From Enteractinococcus fodinae (GTDB taxonomy: Bacteria; Actinomycetota; Actinomycetes; Actinomycetales; Micrococcaceae): a stretch of 64,000 bases of DNA. Location: positions 310,001 through 374,000 of the forward strand of contig NZ_JAVDYJ010000001.1 of NCBI RefSeq assembly GCF_031458395.1. Reading direction: 5' to 3'. A program made the translations under genes and the position numbers. The notes below the pieces were generated by a model. The model saw nothing but the letters and a program-made list of their open reading frames with translations. It made no database searches and was not told where the DNA came from. Below, in pieces: positions 1 to 8,471 of this stretch (positions within the stretch are counted from its first letter, which is position 1; every line of letters starts with the position of its first letter).

Positions 1-284
1 ACGGTGCCTGGCTGGGCAGCATCGACATCTCCATCAAAAAAGCCCGCACCGCACGGTATTTCGATATGGAAACCGGCGCACTATCACCCATGGTGCAGCC
101 CGGCAAACCGCTGTATCACATGGAATTCTCCAATGACGGCCTGATCACCTTCCCGGGCGGCATCCCGCTGAAACTCGACGACGGCACCATCATCGGTGCG
201 ATCGGGGTCAGCGGATCGACCGTCGATAATGATCAAATCGTGGCCGAAGCAGGCGTGGCAGCCCTCGAATCTGCAGTCAAGTAA
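1..284 (+). CDS. GlcG/HbpS-family heme-binding-like protein, 3' part
   Basis: The reading frame is open from position 3 and stops at 284, so the 5' end lies left of the window. The visible 93 residues match the C-terminal part of the GlcG/HbpS (DUF336) family: a Gly-Ala-Trp-Leu start, a Lys-Ala-Arg-Thr-Ala helix, a Phe-Pro-Gly-Gly-Ile-Pro loop, and the closing [10 protein letters not shown] segment followed by a short helix. Family members bind heme or corrinoid-like ligands or act as accessory proteins, and many have no proven function. The gene ends 23 bases before the dehydrogenase start and points the same way, so the two are probably co-transcribed. The family call is fairly secure; the ligand is unknown. 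Confidence 0.75.
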   Translation, partial: GAWLGSIDISIKKARTARYFDMETGALSPMVQPGKPLYHMEFSNDGLITFPGGIPLKLDDGTIIGAIGVSGSTVDNDQIVAEAGVAALESAVK

Positions 285-307
285 CACCCCAGGATGAGGA
301 GTGAACA

Positions 308-1447
308 TTGAAAGCTGTTGTTTATAAAGGACCATTTGAAGTCGCCGTCGAAGAAGTCGAGGACCCCAAAATCCAAGACCCGACCGACGTGATCGTTCGT
401 ATCACCTCGACCGCGATCTGTGGTTCGGACCTCCACATGTACGAAGGCCGCACCGACGCTGAACCGGGTATTACGTTCGGCCACGAGAATATGGGCATCG
501 TGGAAGAAGTCGGCGACGGGGTACACGTCGTCAAGAAAGGCGACCGCGTCGTGATGCCCTTCAACGTTGCCTGTGGCTTCTGTGATAACTGCCGCAAAGG
601 AAAATCCGCGTTCTGCCTAACCGTCAACGTCGACGGTTTCGCTGGCGGTGCCTACGGGTACGTCGGAATGGGCCCGTATGCGGGTGGCCAGGCTGAATAC
701 CTGCGCGTGCCGTTCGCGGACTACAACTGTGTGCCACTGCCAGAGGGCACCGAACACGAAAAAGACTTCGCGCTGCTGGCCGATATCTTCCCAACCGGCT
801 ACCACTCGACCGAACTCGCCGGGGTACGCCCAGGCGACACCGTCGCGGTCTACGGTGCAGGACCGGTCGGCATCATGGCCGCTTACTCTGCACAGCTCAA
901 AGGCGCCAGCCGTGTGTTTGTGGTCGATAACGTCGCCAACCGGCTGGATATTGTCAAAGACATGGGGGCCGAGCCGATCAACTTCGACGACGGCGACCCG
1001 GTCGAACAAATCCACGACGCCGTCCAAGACTACGGTGTCGATCGCGGTATCGATGCTGTCGGGTACCAAGCGACCGCAGCCGACGGCGAAGAACAACCAG
1101 CAGTGGTACTCAACCAGCTGGTGGGCACCGTCAAAGCCACCGGAGGATTGGGCATCATTGGACTGTATGTCCCATCGGACCCGGGCGCCCCTGATGAACA
1201 CTCGGCAAAAGGCGAGCTGCTATTCAAGGTTGGCAAGTTCTTCGAAAAAGGCCAGACCATGGGCACCGGACAGGCCGACGCGAAACAGTATGCGCATACG
1301 CTGCGCGACCTGATTATCGCTGGTCGGGCCAAACCCGGGTTCATTGTCTCCAAGGAACTGCCACTGGAAGACGCACCGGATGCCTACGAGCGTTTCGACA
1401 AGCGTGAAGAAGGCTACTCCAAAGTGCTACTTCAGCCAGGACGCTAA
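308..1447 (+). CDS. zinc-dependent alcohol/formaldehyde dehydrogenase
   Basis: Medium-chain dehydrogenase of 379 residues, in the usual range for glutathione-independent formaldehyde dehydrogenases. Catalytic zinc ligands are visible as Cys38 (ICGSDLH) and His59-Glu60 (GHE). The structural zinc lobe has Cys89, Cys92, Cys95 and Cys103. The NAD(P)-binding Rossmann signature GAGPVG is at 183-188. The start is TTG at 308, preceded by GGATGAGGAG at good spacing; a nearby GTG at 301 is out of frame. Likely role: NAD-linked oxidation of formaldehyde or another small aldehyde/alcohol in the cytosol. The gene lies close behind the GlcG-like gene and is followed by a strong terminator, so the transcription unit ends here. 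Substrate is inferred from family resemblance only. Confidence 0.85.
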   Translation: MKAVVYKGPFEVAVEEVEDPKIQDPTDVIVRITSTAICGSDLHMYEGRTDAEPGITFGHENMGIVEEVGDGVHVVKKGDRVVMPFNVACGFCDNCRKGKSAFCLTVNVDGFAGGAYGYVGMGPYAGGQAEYLRVPFADYNCVPLPEGTEHEKDFALLADIFPTGYHSTELAGVRPGDTVAVYGAGPVGIMAAYSAQLKGASRVFVVDNVANRLDIVKDMGAEPINFDDGDPVEQIHDAVQDYGVDRGIDAVGYQATAADGEEQPAVVLNQLVGTVKATGGLGIIGLYVPSDPGAPDEHSAKGELLFKVGKFFEKGQTMGTGQADAKQYAHTLRDLIIAGRAKPGFIVSKELPLEDAPDAYERFDKREEGYSKVLLQPGR

Positions 1448-1468
1448 GCGCCTCGTGCCATAAACCCA

Positions 1469-1513
1469 ACGGCTCCTGAGCCGAGCAACACTGTTCGGCT
1501 CAGGAGCCGTTTC
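1469..1513 (+). terminator. Rho-independent terminator after the dehydrogenase
   Basis: A perfect 16-bp inverted repeat (arms 1469-1484 and 1495-1510) with a 10-nt loop starts 22 bases after the dehydrogenase stop and is followed by a short T-rich stretch. Confidence 0.85.
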
Positions 1514-1556
1514 TGTACGTCACAAAGAACACCGCAACGTCTACGAAAGGACACCT

Positions 1557-1910
1557 ATGCAGCACTACGATTCAAAAGACAGTAAGTTCGGCCGCAACCT
1601 CCGCAAAGGTGCCCCGGATGATTTCGCCAAGTTCGTTGAGTGGGATCAGCAAGTCTTCGCCGAAGAAGGCCACGAGCTATCGAAAAAGACCCGCGAACTG
1701 ATTGCCATCGGGGTCGCCGCGACCACCCAGTGCCCGCACTGCATTGAGATCCACTCCCGGGCCGCTGCCAAAGCCGGAGCGACCGAAGCCGAACTGTCGG
1801 AAGCGGTCATGGTTGCCATGGCAATGCGCGCCGGCGGTGCGATGACGCACGGGTGGATGGCCATGAAATACTTCCAAGACGAAAACGATACAGGCCAAAG
1901 CGAACAGTAA
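1557..1910 (+). CDS. carboxymuconolactone decarboxylase / AhpD-like protein
   Basis: Small 117-residue protein of the carboxymuconolactone-decarboxylase (AhpD-like) family. The redox motif Cys-Pro-His-Cys is at 59-62, followed by IEIH, as in AhpD-type alkylhydroperoxidases where the two cysteines cycle between dithiol and disulfide. The start ATG follows CGAAAGGACACCT, a good ribosome site. It stands alone between two terminators and is therefore monocistronic. Probable role: cytosolic thiol-dependent peroxidase or oxidoreductase. True carboxymuconolactone decarboxylase activity is unlikely given the CxxC motif and the lack of aromatic-pathway neighbours. Confidence 0.85.
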   Translation: MQHYDSKDSKFGRNLRKGAPDDFAKFVEWDQQVFAEEGHELSKKTRELIAIGVAATTQCPHCIEIHSRAAAKAGATEAELSEAVMVAMAMRAGGAMTHGWMAMKYFQDENDTGQSEQ

Positions 1911-1927
1911 GCTCCAACCGGAAAAGC

Positions 1928-1970
1928 ACGGCCACTTGAGCAGAGCTCTGCTCAAGTGGCCGTTGTCGTG
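1928..1970. terminator. bidirectional terminator between convergent genes
   Basis: A perfect 36-base palindrome (1928-1963) lies between the AhpD-like gene and the convergent flavoprotein gene. On the minus strand it is followed by a TTTT run, so it can terminate the flavoprotein transcript; on the plus strand the tail is TTGT. Confidence 0.85.
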
Positions 1971-1983
1971 CAAGCGTCCGGGT

Positions 1984-3804
1984 TTATGAACCGACAGCAG
2001 CGGTCCGGCCAGCCAGATGACCAAACACCAACCCCAGTGAGATGGTGCCACCAGCCCCGCCATAGAAGCCACCCAGAGGAGCCCCACCGGCATTCCCGGC
2101 GGCGAACAAGCCGGGGACCACGTCTCCGTTGGTGCTCAGCACGCGACCTTGGGCATCGGTCTTGGGTCCGCCCACGGTACCCAGTGCACTCGAGTGCACT
2201 TTGATCGCGTAGAACGGGCCCTTATTGATGGGTCCAAGCGTCGAGGACTGCGGGCTCTTCAATACCGGGCGCATAATCTTGGTCAGTGGCCCAACGATCA
2301 TCGAACGCAGGGTGTCCGGATTGAGACGTCCGGCAACGAAACCGGCACCTTTGGACGCGATCGGACCGATGAGTTTGGCAATGGTAGCCCGTGCTTTGGC
2401 CGTGGCGGCTGGCGCCTGGGCATCTGGGGCAGCCTCACCCATGCGCGGGTTGAAGGCACCGAAGTACCGATCGAACAGCGTCTCACCGCGGTTGAACCAC
2501 GGGTCACGACCTTGGACGGCTTCGGGGTTGAACTCATCTACCGTGCGCAACAGGCCGACTGGATCCACATCAATCTGCTCGGCAAGCTCGGACAGGCTAT
2601 CGGCCTGATAAACGTATTCGGGCACGTCACCGCCCGGGGTCACACCAAACAGACCGAATTTCTCCCAGAAGTTCTGATCGAACACGAACCATGCCGGGTC
2701 GTTCGGCATGTCTCCGGTGGCCGGGTCGACCTGGCGCATTGCAGCACCGAATTTGTCATAGGACTCGGCTTCGTTCGTGAAGCGCTTGCCTGCGGCGTTG
2801 ACGATAATGCTGTGCGGCAGTGAACGCTCACCCAGGAGCAGTCGGCTCAGCGGTTTGCCGTCCAAAGTTTCACCAGGGATCTGCACACCCGGCATCCACC
2901 AGGCGTCCTCCATCGAGGTCAGTTCAGCACCGATTTCGTCGGCCAGTTGTAGCGCGATGCCGTTGTGGCCGCGGGGCGAGACGTGGGTGCCCATTGGGGC
3001 GCCGAGATGTTGTGTGGTCTTGTCTTCAGCAGATTCGAAACCACCGCTGGCGATCAACACACCACGGGTCGTGCGAACCGAGTGTTCCTTGCCATCGTGT
3101 TCAACAGTCAGACCGGTGACGCGTGATCCTTCGGTGATCAGGCCGGTGGCGGGTGCCGAGACACGGACGTCGACGCCGTTGCGCAGGTTGGCTTCCAGCA
3201 GCGCGCCGACCAGTGCCGGGCCGGCAATCCACACATCATCACTGCTGACACCTCCGAGTAACCAGAAGGGCATGGGGTTCTTTGCCATGCCGGTGGTCAG
3301 TGCGGGACGGACAAACTGTGCGGCCTCGCCAAGACCGTCTGGGTTATAGGGCCCGGGGAACAACGCGCGACCCACGGAGGCGCCGGGGATATCTGACCGG
3401 TAATCGGGCCAGATCGCTGGGATCCAGCCGAAGTTCGTGTGTTCTTCGATGTAACGGGCGACTTTGGGCCCGTTGTGCAGGAAGGCCTCGACCATGTCGG
3501 GGTCGAGCTTTTGATCGCGATCTTCGGCGTAAATGTAGCGGCGAGCCTGATCTAAACTGTCGTGCACGCCAAGAGCTTTCTTCGCAAAGCCGTGTGCGGG
3601 GATCCAGGCCGCTCCGGCCGAGATCCCGGTGGCGCCACCGACAATGGGCATGGATTCGACAATCAGCACGCGGGCGCCTTCTTTTGCGGCGGTCAGGCCA
3701 GCCATGAGCCCGGCCCCGCCGGATCCGATGATCGCGAGATCGACCTCATCGGGTAACCCGCGTACGGTGACCGTCCCGATAGATCCTTGAGCTTGGTTTG
3801 TCAT
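1984..3804 (-). CDS. FAD-dependent dehydrogenase (fumarate reductase / ketosteroid dehydrogenase-like)
   Basis: Flavoprotein of 606 residues. The FAD dinucleotide-binding motif GSGGAG lies near residue 27 with the usual Glu (VES) at the end of the second strand. A GGATGISAGAAWIP stretch follows, and the C-terminal FAD-closing segment AAGNAGGAPLGGFYGG ends the protein, an architecture shared by 3-ketosteroid-delta1-dehydrogenases and soluble fumarate reductase-type enzymes. The start at 3804 is chosen because TTAGGAGCGCACGC precedes it; an upstream in-frame start at 3852 has no ribosome site. The electron acceptor and substrate cannot be told from sequence. Transcription runs away from the MFS gene across a 186-bp gap and ends at the palindromic terminator. 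Confidence 0.8.
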   Translation of the reverse strand: MTNQAQGSIGTVTVRGLPDEVDLAIIGSGGAGLMAGLTAAKEGARVLIVESMPIVGGATGISAGAAWIPAHGFAKKALGVHDSLDQARRYIYAEDRDQKLDPDMVEAFLHNGPKVARYIEEHTNFGWIPAIWPDYRSDIPGASVGRALFPGPYNPDGLGEAAQFVRPALTTGMAKNPMPFWLLGGVSSDDVWIAGPALVGALLEANLRNGVDVRVSAPATGLITEGSRVTGLTVEHDGKEHSVRTTRGVLIASGGFESAEDKTTQHLGAPMGTHVSPRGHNGIALQLADEIGAELTSMEDAWWMPGVQIPGETLDGKPLSRLLLGERSLPHSIIVNAAGKRFTNEAESYDKFGAAMRQVDPATGDMPNDPAWFVFDQNFWEKFGLFGVTPGGDVPEYVYQADSLSELAEQIDVDPVGLLRTVDEFNPEAVQGRDPWFNRGETLFDRYFGAFNPRMGEAAPDAQAPAATAKARATIAKLIGPIASKGAGFVAGRLNPDTLRSMIVGPLTKIMRPVLKSPQSSTLGPINKGPFYAIKVHSSALGTVGGPKTDAQGRVLSTNGDVVPGLFAAGNAGGAPLGGFYGGAGGTISLGLVFGHLAGRTAAVGS

Positions 3805-3990
3805 GCGTGCGCTCCTAACCTGCTTGCCTGAGATGCTGCAGGGGCAACCCACAAAGGTTTCACATCAGCGCTGCACCATCTCGGACCAAGCATATTTTGT
3901 TGCATTTCATGAGGTGCTCTATTTTCCAGGCTAACAACTCAATCGGTTGTGTGTGAAAAATTCGCCAGTTGGATAACGACGCACCGAACC

Positions 3991-5367
3991 TCAGGCTGCA
4001 GGTTCTTTCTGAAGTAGATCTTGGCGGAAGTGCGACACCGCAAACAGCCCGATGCCTAGTACGACGACGTGCAGCACCAGCGACAATCCCATCGCGACCG
4101 AGAATTCGAAGAACTGCAGGTTGATCTGCATCATCGCGCCCAGCGCGGCCGCACCAACCACGGCACCCACCTGGCGCGAGGTGTTATAGACACCCGAGCC
4201 GGCACCGACCAGTTCTGGCGGCAACTGGCGCATCGAAATCGCGGAGTTTGCCGACCAGCTCATCGCATTGGCTGCACCTTGGAACACCAATGGAATGGCC
4301 AGCCAGCCTACGGGGACCTCGGTGGCGATCAAGATGGCAAACAGCGCCATCGAGGTCATCATCGAAGTCAACCCGAACTTCGAGATCCGCCCGGGTGGGA
4401 GTCGGTCGGTGAGCCGACCCAACAGGGGAGCGCTGACCACGGAGACCGCAGCCATTGGCAGCATCAGTAAGCCTGCAGCCTGCGCGGATAGCCCTGCACC
4501 AAGCTGCAGATAGAGCATGATCGGCAGATTCATCGAGTACACCGCAAAGCCTAGGGTGGAGACGGAGATGGCGCCCCACCGGAAGTTATTGAACGAAAAG
4601 AGCTTCGGTGGCACCAGGGCATCCTGACCGCGCCGTTGTGCCCGGTGTTGCAACCAAATAAACACGGCGAGCGCGACCAGCCCGGCGGCCAGCACGCCGA
4701 ATAACCACAGCGGCCAGCCGAGTTCTGGTCCCTGCTGCAGGGTCACGACAATCGCTAATACTGCGATCAGCGATAGGGCCGCGCTCGCAGGATCAATACG
4801 GGAAACCGCGGTGGGGAGTTTCGGAACCCACAGGGCCACCAGGATGAATGCGAGCAGGCCGAAGGGAATGTAGAGGAAGAAGACCGAACGCCAGCTAATC
4901 CACCCGACCAGCAGGCCACCGACCACCGGTCCGAAGAGGCCCGATGAGCTAGCAACCGCAGACCACACACCCATGGCCGCGCCGCGTTTGGTCGCCGGGA
5001 AGATCCGGTTAATGACACTCAGTGGTTGGGGGTTCAACAGCGATGCGCCCAATCCTTGAACGGCACGAGCGAAGATGAGCCATTCAATCGTGGGAGCGAA
5101 TGCGCAGGCTGTGGCAGCCAGGGTGAAGACGGCCATGCCCACCAGGTAGACGTTGCGCTGTCCGAAGCGATCGCCTAGGCGGCCCGTGACCAATAATGGC
5201 ACGGCAAAGGTCAGTAAGTAGATCGCTGAGACCCACACGGCCTGATTGACCGAGGCACCTAAGTCTTCGGTGATTTGTGGCAGCGCAACGGCAACCAGGG
5301 ACTGATCCAACAACGTAATAAAGAGGCCCACACAGAGGGCGCCGAGGGCTTTCCACACTGTGGTCAT
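3991..5367 (-). CDS. MFS transporter, DHA2-like drug:H+ antiporter
   Basis: Hydrophobic protein of 458 residues from the ATG at 5367 (a TTG at 5394 would add 9 residues; neither has a clear ribosome site). The first helix carries the LDQSLVAVALP signature of DHA2 drug antiporters. Loop 2-3 has the MFS motif GDRFGQR, and helix 5 has the antiporter motif GPVVGG. This points to proton-driven efflux of organic compounds across the cytoplasmic membrane. The gene is divergent from cstA, with the promoters of both in about 120 bp. Substrate unknown. Confidence 0.85.
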   Translation of the reverse strand: MTTVWKALGALCVGLFITLLDQSLVAVALPQITEDLGASVNQAVWVSAIYLLTFAVPLLVTGRLGDRFGQRNVYLVGMAVFTLAATACAFAPTIEWLIFARAVQGLGASLLNPQPLSVINRIFPATKRGAAMGVWSAVASSSGLFGPVVGGLLVGWISWRSVFFLYIPFGLLAFILVALWVPKLPTAVSRIDPASAALSLIAVLAIVVTLQQGPELGWPLWLFGVLAAGLVALAVFIWLQHRAQRRGQDALVPPKLFSFNNFRWGAISVSTLGFAVYSMNLPIMLYLQLGAGLSAQAAGLLMLPMAAVSVVSAPLLGRLTDRLPPGRISKFGLTSMMTSMALFAILIATEVPVGWLAIPLVFQGAANAMSWSANSAISMRQLPPELVGAGSGVYNTSRQVGAVVGAAALGAMMQINLQFFEFSVAMGLSLVLHVVVLGIGLFAVSHFRQDLLQKEPAA

Positions 5368-5402
5368 GCTATGGCCGGGTGCCCGGTAGGTCAAAGTGCG
5401 AT

Positions 5403-5440
5403 ACCTATGGTCACCTAAGGTCAGACGCTGTTAGCGTTAC
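5403..5440. promoter_or_regulatory. possible operator between MFS gene and cstA
   Basis: The divergent gap holds a direct repeat of GGTCA (near 5409 and 5419) and a short inverted repeat ACGCT-GTT-AGCGT at 5425-5437. These are plausible protein-binding sites, but no family-specific box is recognised. Confidence 0.3.
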
Positions 5441-5485
5441 TTACATCATGTGCCAATAAGAACACATCACCTTGAGGAGTTTGCC

Positions 5486-7213
5486 GTGGAAGGCCCAAAC
5501 GCTCTGTTATTGGCGGTGATCGGCGTGGGTATCATGCTGGCCGGTTACTTCCTGTACTCAAAATATCTTTCAAAACGGGTGTTCAAGCTCAACGATGCGT
5601 ATAAAACACCCGCCCATCAATTCAATGACGGCACCGATTACGTGCCGACCAATAGATTCGTGTTGTGGGGCCACCACTTCACCTCGGTCGCTGGCGCGGC
5701 CCCGATTGTTGGTCCGGCCATCGCCGTGATCTGGGGTTGGCTACCCGCCTTCCTCTGGGTGGTCTTTGGGACCGTTTTCTTCGCCGGGATGCACGACCTC
5801 GGCTCACTGTGGGCCTCAGCCCGCAACAAAGGCCAATCCCTAGGAACCCTCTCCGGCCGCTACATCGGTCCGCGCGGACGCAACCTATTTCTGGTGGTCA
5901 TCTTCTTCCTGCTGATGATGGTCATCGCAGCCTTCGCCACCGTGACCTCGGGGCTGTTAGTCGATTCCCCAACCGCGGTCATCCCGACCTGGGGTGCACT
6001 CATTGTGGCACTGTTCGTCGGGCAGGCCATATACCGCTGGAACTGGAATCTGCCAATCGTGACCGTCGTCGGCGTGATCGCACTATTCATTCTGATTCCG
6101 CTGGGCGACCGCTTCCCACTGTCCTTCCCCGATGAACTGCTCGGACTGCCGCCAGCAACCTGGTGGATCATCATCCTCTTCGCCTACGGTGCGATCGCCT
6201 CCCTACTTCCCGTGTGGGTGCTGATGCAGCCGCGTGACTACATCAACGGCCTGCAACTGTTCATCGCGCTGGCCCTGCTATATGTCTCGGTAGCCATCGC
6301 CACCCCAACCGTGGTGGCCCCGGCCATCAACAACAACGTCCCGGCTGACACACCGTCGTTGATGCCGTTGCTGTTCGTGACCATTGCCTGTGGTGCGATC
6401 TCCGGATTCCACGGCACCGTATCCTCCGGCACGACTTCCAAACAGATCGACCGCGAAGGCGACGCACGCTTTGTGGGCTATTTCGGGGCAGTGGGCGAGG
6501 GCCTACTGGCACTGGGAACCATCCTGGTCACCACCGCAGCCTTCCGCACCGTGACCGAGTGGGAAGAAATGTACGACAGCTTCTCCAGTGGCGGGGTCGA
6601 AGTCTTTGTCGAAGCCGGCGGGACGATGGTGAACCAGGGGCTTGGCCTACCAGCTGGACTCAGCTCGACCATTCTGGCCACCATGGCGGTCCTGTTCGCC
6701 GCAACCACTATGGACACCGCGGTGCGACTGCAACGCTATATCGTCCAAGAAATCGGGCAGACCTTCAACGTCAAAATCGACATGTACACGGCCACGGCCA
6801 TCGCCGTGGGGATCTGTATCGCGCTGACCTTCTCCGCCGGTGCCGACGGTTCCGGTGGTGTGCTGATCTGGCCACTGTTTGGTACTACGAACCAGCTGTT
6901 GGCAGCGCTGACACTGTCGATTGTGGCCGTGATGCTGATGCGCAGACGGCGCCCGTTCCTGCCGGTGCTCATCCCAGCGGTGTTCGTCATCTTCGTGTCG
7001 ATCTACGCGCTGATTGTCCAGCTGGGCCAGTTCTACAACGACGGCAACTGGCTGCTGCTGGTACTCGATATCATCGTGCTGATCGCCGCCGTCTGGGTGC
7101 TCATCGAAGCAGCACTGGCCATGGTTCGTACCAGACACCAGGAGCCAGACCCCGAAGACGAGGAAGCGCTAACCGAAGAAGAACTCCTGCCAGCCGGTAC
7201 CCCTAGGAAATAG
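5486..7213 (+). CDS. cstA: carbon starvation protein CstA family transporter
   Basis: Polytopic membrane protein of 575 residues with the hallmark N-terminal signature of CstA (Lys-Tyr-Leu, then YVPTNRFVLWGHHFTSVAGAAP) and many hydrophobic helices to about residue 555. An acidic cytoplasmic tail rich in Asp and Glu ends the protein. The start is placed at GTG 5486, since TTGAGGAG stands 6 bases upstream; the GTG at 5450 would add 12 residues without a ribosome site. CstA proteins import pyruvate or peptides during carbon limitation. Two small downstream genes (CC-tailed peptide and ArsA-like ATPase) follow with gaps of 6 and 7 bases, so they form one operon. The family call is certain; the substrate is inferred from E. 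coli homologues. Confidence 0.93.
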   Translation: MEGPNALLLAVIGVGIMLAGYFLYSKYLSKRVFKLNDAYKTPAHQFNDGTDYVPTNRFVLWGHHFTSVAGAAPIVGPAIAVIWGWLPAFLWVVFGTVFFAGMHDLGSLWASARNKGQSLGTLSGRYIGPRGRNLFLVVIFFLLMMVIAAFATVTSGLLVDSPTAVIPTWGALIVALFVGQAIYRWNWNLPIVTVVGVIALFILIPLGDRFPLSFPDELLGLPPATWWIIILFAYGAIASLLPVWVLMQPRDYINGLQLFIALALLYVSVAIATPTVVAPAINNNVPADTPSLMPLLFVTIACGAISGFHGTVSSGTTSKQIDREGDARFVGYFGAVGEGLLALGTILVTTAAFRTVTEWEEMYDSFSSGGVEVFVEAGGTMVNQGLGLPAGLSSTILATMAVLFAATTMDTAVRLQRYIVQEIGQTFNVKIDMYTATAIAVGICIALTFSAGADGSGGVLIWPLFGTTNQLLAALTLSIVAVMLMRRRRPFLPVLIPAVFVIFVSIYALIVQLGQFYNDGNWLLLVLDIIVLIAAVWVLIEAALAMVRTRHQEPDPEDEEALTEEELLPAGTPRK

Positions 7214-7219
7214 TCGACG

Positions 7220-7477
7220 ATGAGCAGTTGGTGGCACCGCTTCAGCGCTGGGTTACGCGAGTTCTACATCGCGCCCTACCGGCGCACCTTCGCGAGGGCC
7301 AAACGCGACGAAGAGGACCTGTTTATGATGCTGGTCCTGTCCGAAGCCCTCGGCGTGCCCAACCCGGCCTCCGGGGTCACGCTAGAACTCCTACCCGAAA
7401 TGCTGGACCGCATGCACGAATGGCACACCCGCCAGGGCCTGGACCATTCACCCATCGAAGGGTTCAAATGTTGCTAG
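7220..7477 (+). CDS. cory-CC-star-type small protein (C-terminal Cys-Cys)
   Basis: Protein of 85 residues ending Lys-Cys-Cys-stop. It resembles the actinobacterial family that NCBI calls, as I recall, cory-CC-star. That family occupies the same place beside CstA as the YbdD/YjiX proteins of enterobacteria, which also end in Cys-Cys. The N-terminal half is amphipathic and basic (YRRTFARAKRDEEDLF), followed by a Leu-rich middle and a Met-His-rich segment. There is no signal peptide or clear membrane helix. It sits 6 bases after cstA and 7 bases before the ATPase gene, so the three products are likely made together. The terminal cysteines could bind a metal, be modified, or tether the peptide to CstA or the ATPase. 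The function is unknown. Confidence 0.8.
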   Translation: MSSWWHRFSAGLREFYIAPYRRTFARAKRDEEDLFMMLVLSEALGVPNPASGVTLELLPEMLDRMHEWHTRQGLDHSPIEGFKCC

Positions 7478-7484
7478 AGAAAGC

Positions 7485-8471
7485 GTGTACATGCTGCTGA
7501 AGCTTGCCACCGACCGCAAAGTGCTATTTTTAGGCGGTAAGGGCGGTGTCGGCAAAACCGTCACCGCCTCCGCCACGGCACTGCACCAGGCCCAAACCGG
7601 GCGCAACGTTCTACTGGTCTCCACTGACCCAGCCCATAACCTGGGCCACCTATGGGAACAACCCGTCGGAGACGACCCCGTTGAACTATTCCGTACCAAC
7701 GACGGGGCAGGCTCGGTCCACGGGATCGAAATCGACCCGCAACGCACCATCGATCGATACCTGGCAGAAGTCGGCCAAACCCTGCGCGACTTCATGCCGG
7801 AACACCTTCACCCGCAGGTCACCAAACACCTGGAGCTCGCCGCCCAAACCCCGGGCACACACGAATCTGCAATGCTCGAGCGGATTGCGTTGACCGTTGA
7901 AGACGGTCTGCAACACTACGATTTGGTCGTCTTCGATACCGCACCAACCGGGCACACCGCCAGACTGATGGCCTTACCGGAGATCATGACGTTCTGGACC
8001 GAAGGGCTGCTGAACCGGCGCACCAAAGCCGAAAAATTTGGCGCAGCGATCCGTTCCCTCGATGGAGATGACGACCCGCAGTCGGCCAGCGGTGAGAACC
8101 GAGACCGGCGCATCCGGCAAATGCTCTTGCGACGCAAAACCCGCTTCGAGACCATGCGCAATGTGCTGACTGACAAGAAACTCACCAGCTTTGTGATCGT
8201 GTTGATCCCGGAACGGGTGCCAGTGTTGGAAACCATCGAGCTCTACGACAATCTCCGCAAAACCGGAATCGACGTGGGCGGTTTTGTCATCAACCGCGTT
8301 TCACCGAACGATGCCGGGGAGTTTCTCGCAGACCGGCGTGAGCGCGAAGAACACCACATGGCCGGGTTACGCACCCAACTACCAAAAGTCGACGTGGACA
8401 TTGTGCCATTGATGCTGCGTGACCTGGTGGGCACAGACGCGCTGATGGAACTGGCCGAGCAACTGTCATGA
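7485..8471 (+). CDS. ArsA/Get3 (TRC40)-family ATPase
   Basis: P-loop ATPase of 328 residues from GTG 7485 (an ATG at 7491 is the alternative). The deviant Walker A GGKGGVGKT is at 17-25, switch I STDPAH at 46-51, and the switch II-like DTAPTGHT near residue 147, all typical of ArsA/Get3 proteins. The translated protein contains no cysteine, so it lacks the arsenite-binding cysteines of ArsA and the zinc CxxC of Get3. It probably energises or chaperones a membrane protein, and CstA or the CC-tailed peptide encoded just upstream are the obvious candidates. Its stop overlaps the convergent metal-ATPase gene by 6 bases. An arsenic-resistance role is not supported: no arsB, arsD or arsR lies nearby. 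Confidence 0.85.
   Translation: MYMLLKLATDRKVLFLGGKGGVGKTVTASATALHQAQTGRNVLLVSTDPAHNLGHLWEQPVGDDPVELFRTNDGAGSVHGIEIDPQRTIDRYLAEVGQTLRDFMPEHLHPQVTKHLELAAQTPGTHESAMLERIALTVEDGLQHYDLVVFDTAPTGHTARLMALPEIMTFWTEGLLNRRTKAEKFGAAIRSLDGDDDPQSASGENRDRRIRQMLLRRKTRFETMRNVLTDKKLTSFVIVLIPERVPVLETIELYDNLRKTGIDVGGFVINRVSPNDAGEFLADRREREEHHMAGLRTQLPKVDVDIVPLMLRDLVGTDALMELAEQLS

Noticed and set aside
2149-2823. Open frame of 224 codons on the plus strand
   Set aside because: Lies wholly antisense to the FAD dehydrogenase, with no ribosome site and no recognisable domain.
7485-8471. Arsenite-efflux ATPase (ArsA proper)
   Set aside because: The protein has no cysteine and only one ATPase unit, and there is no arsB, arsD or arsR gene nearby; the context is CstA.
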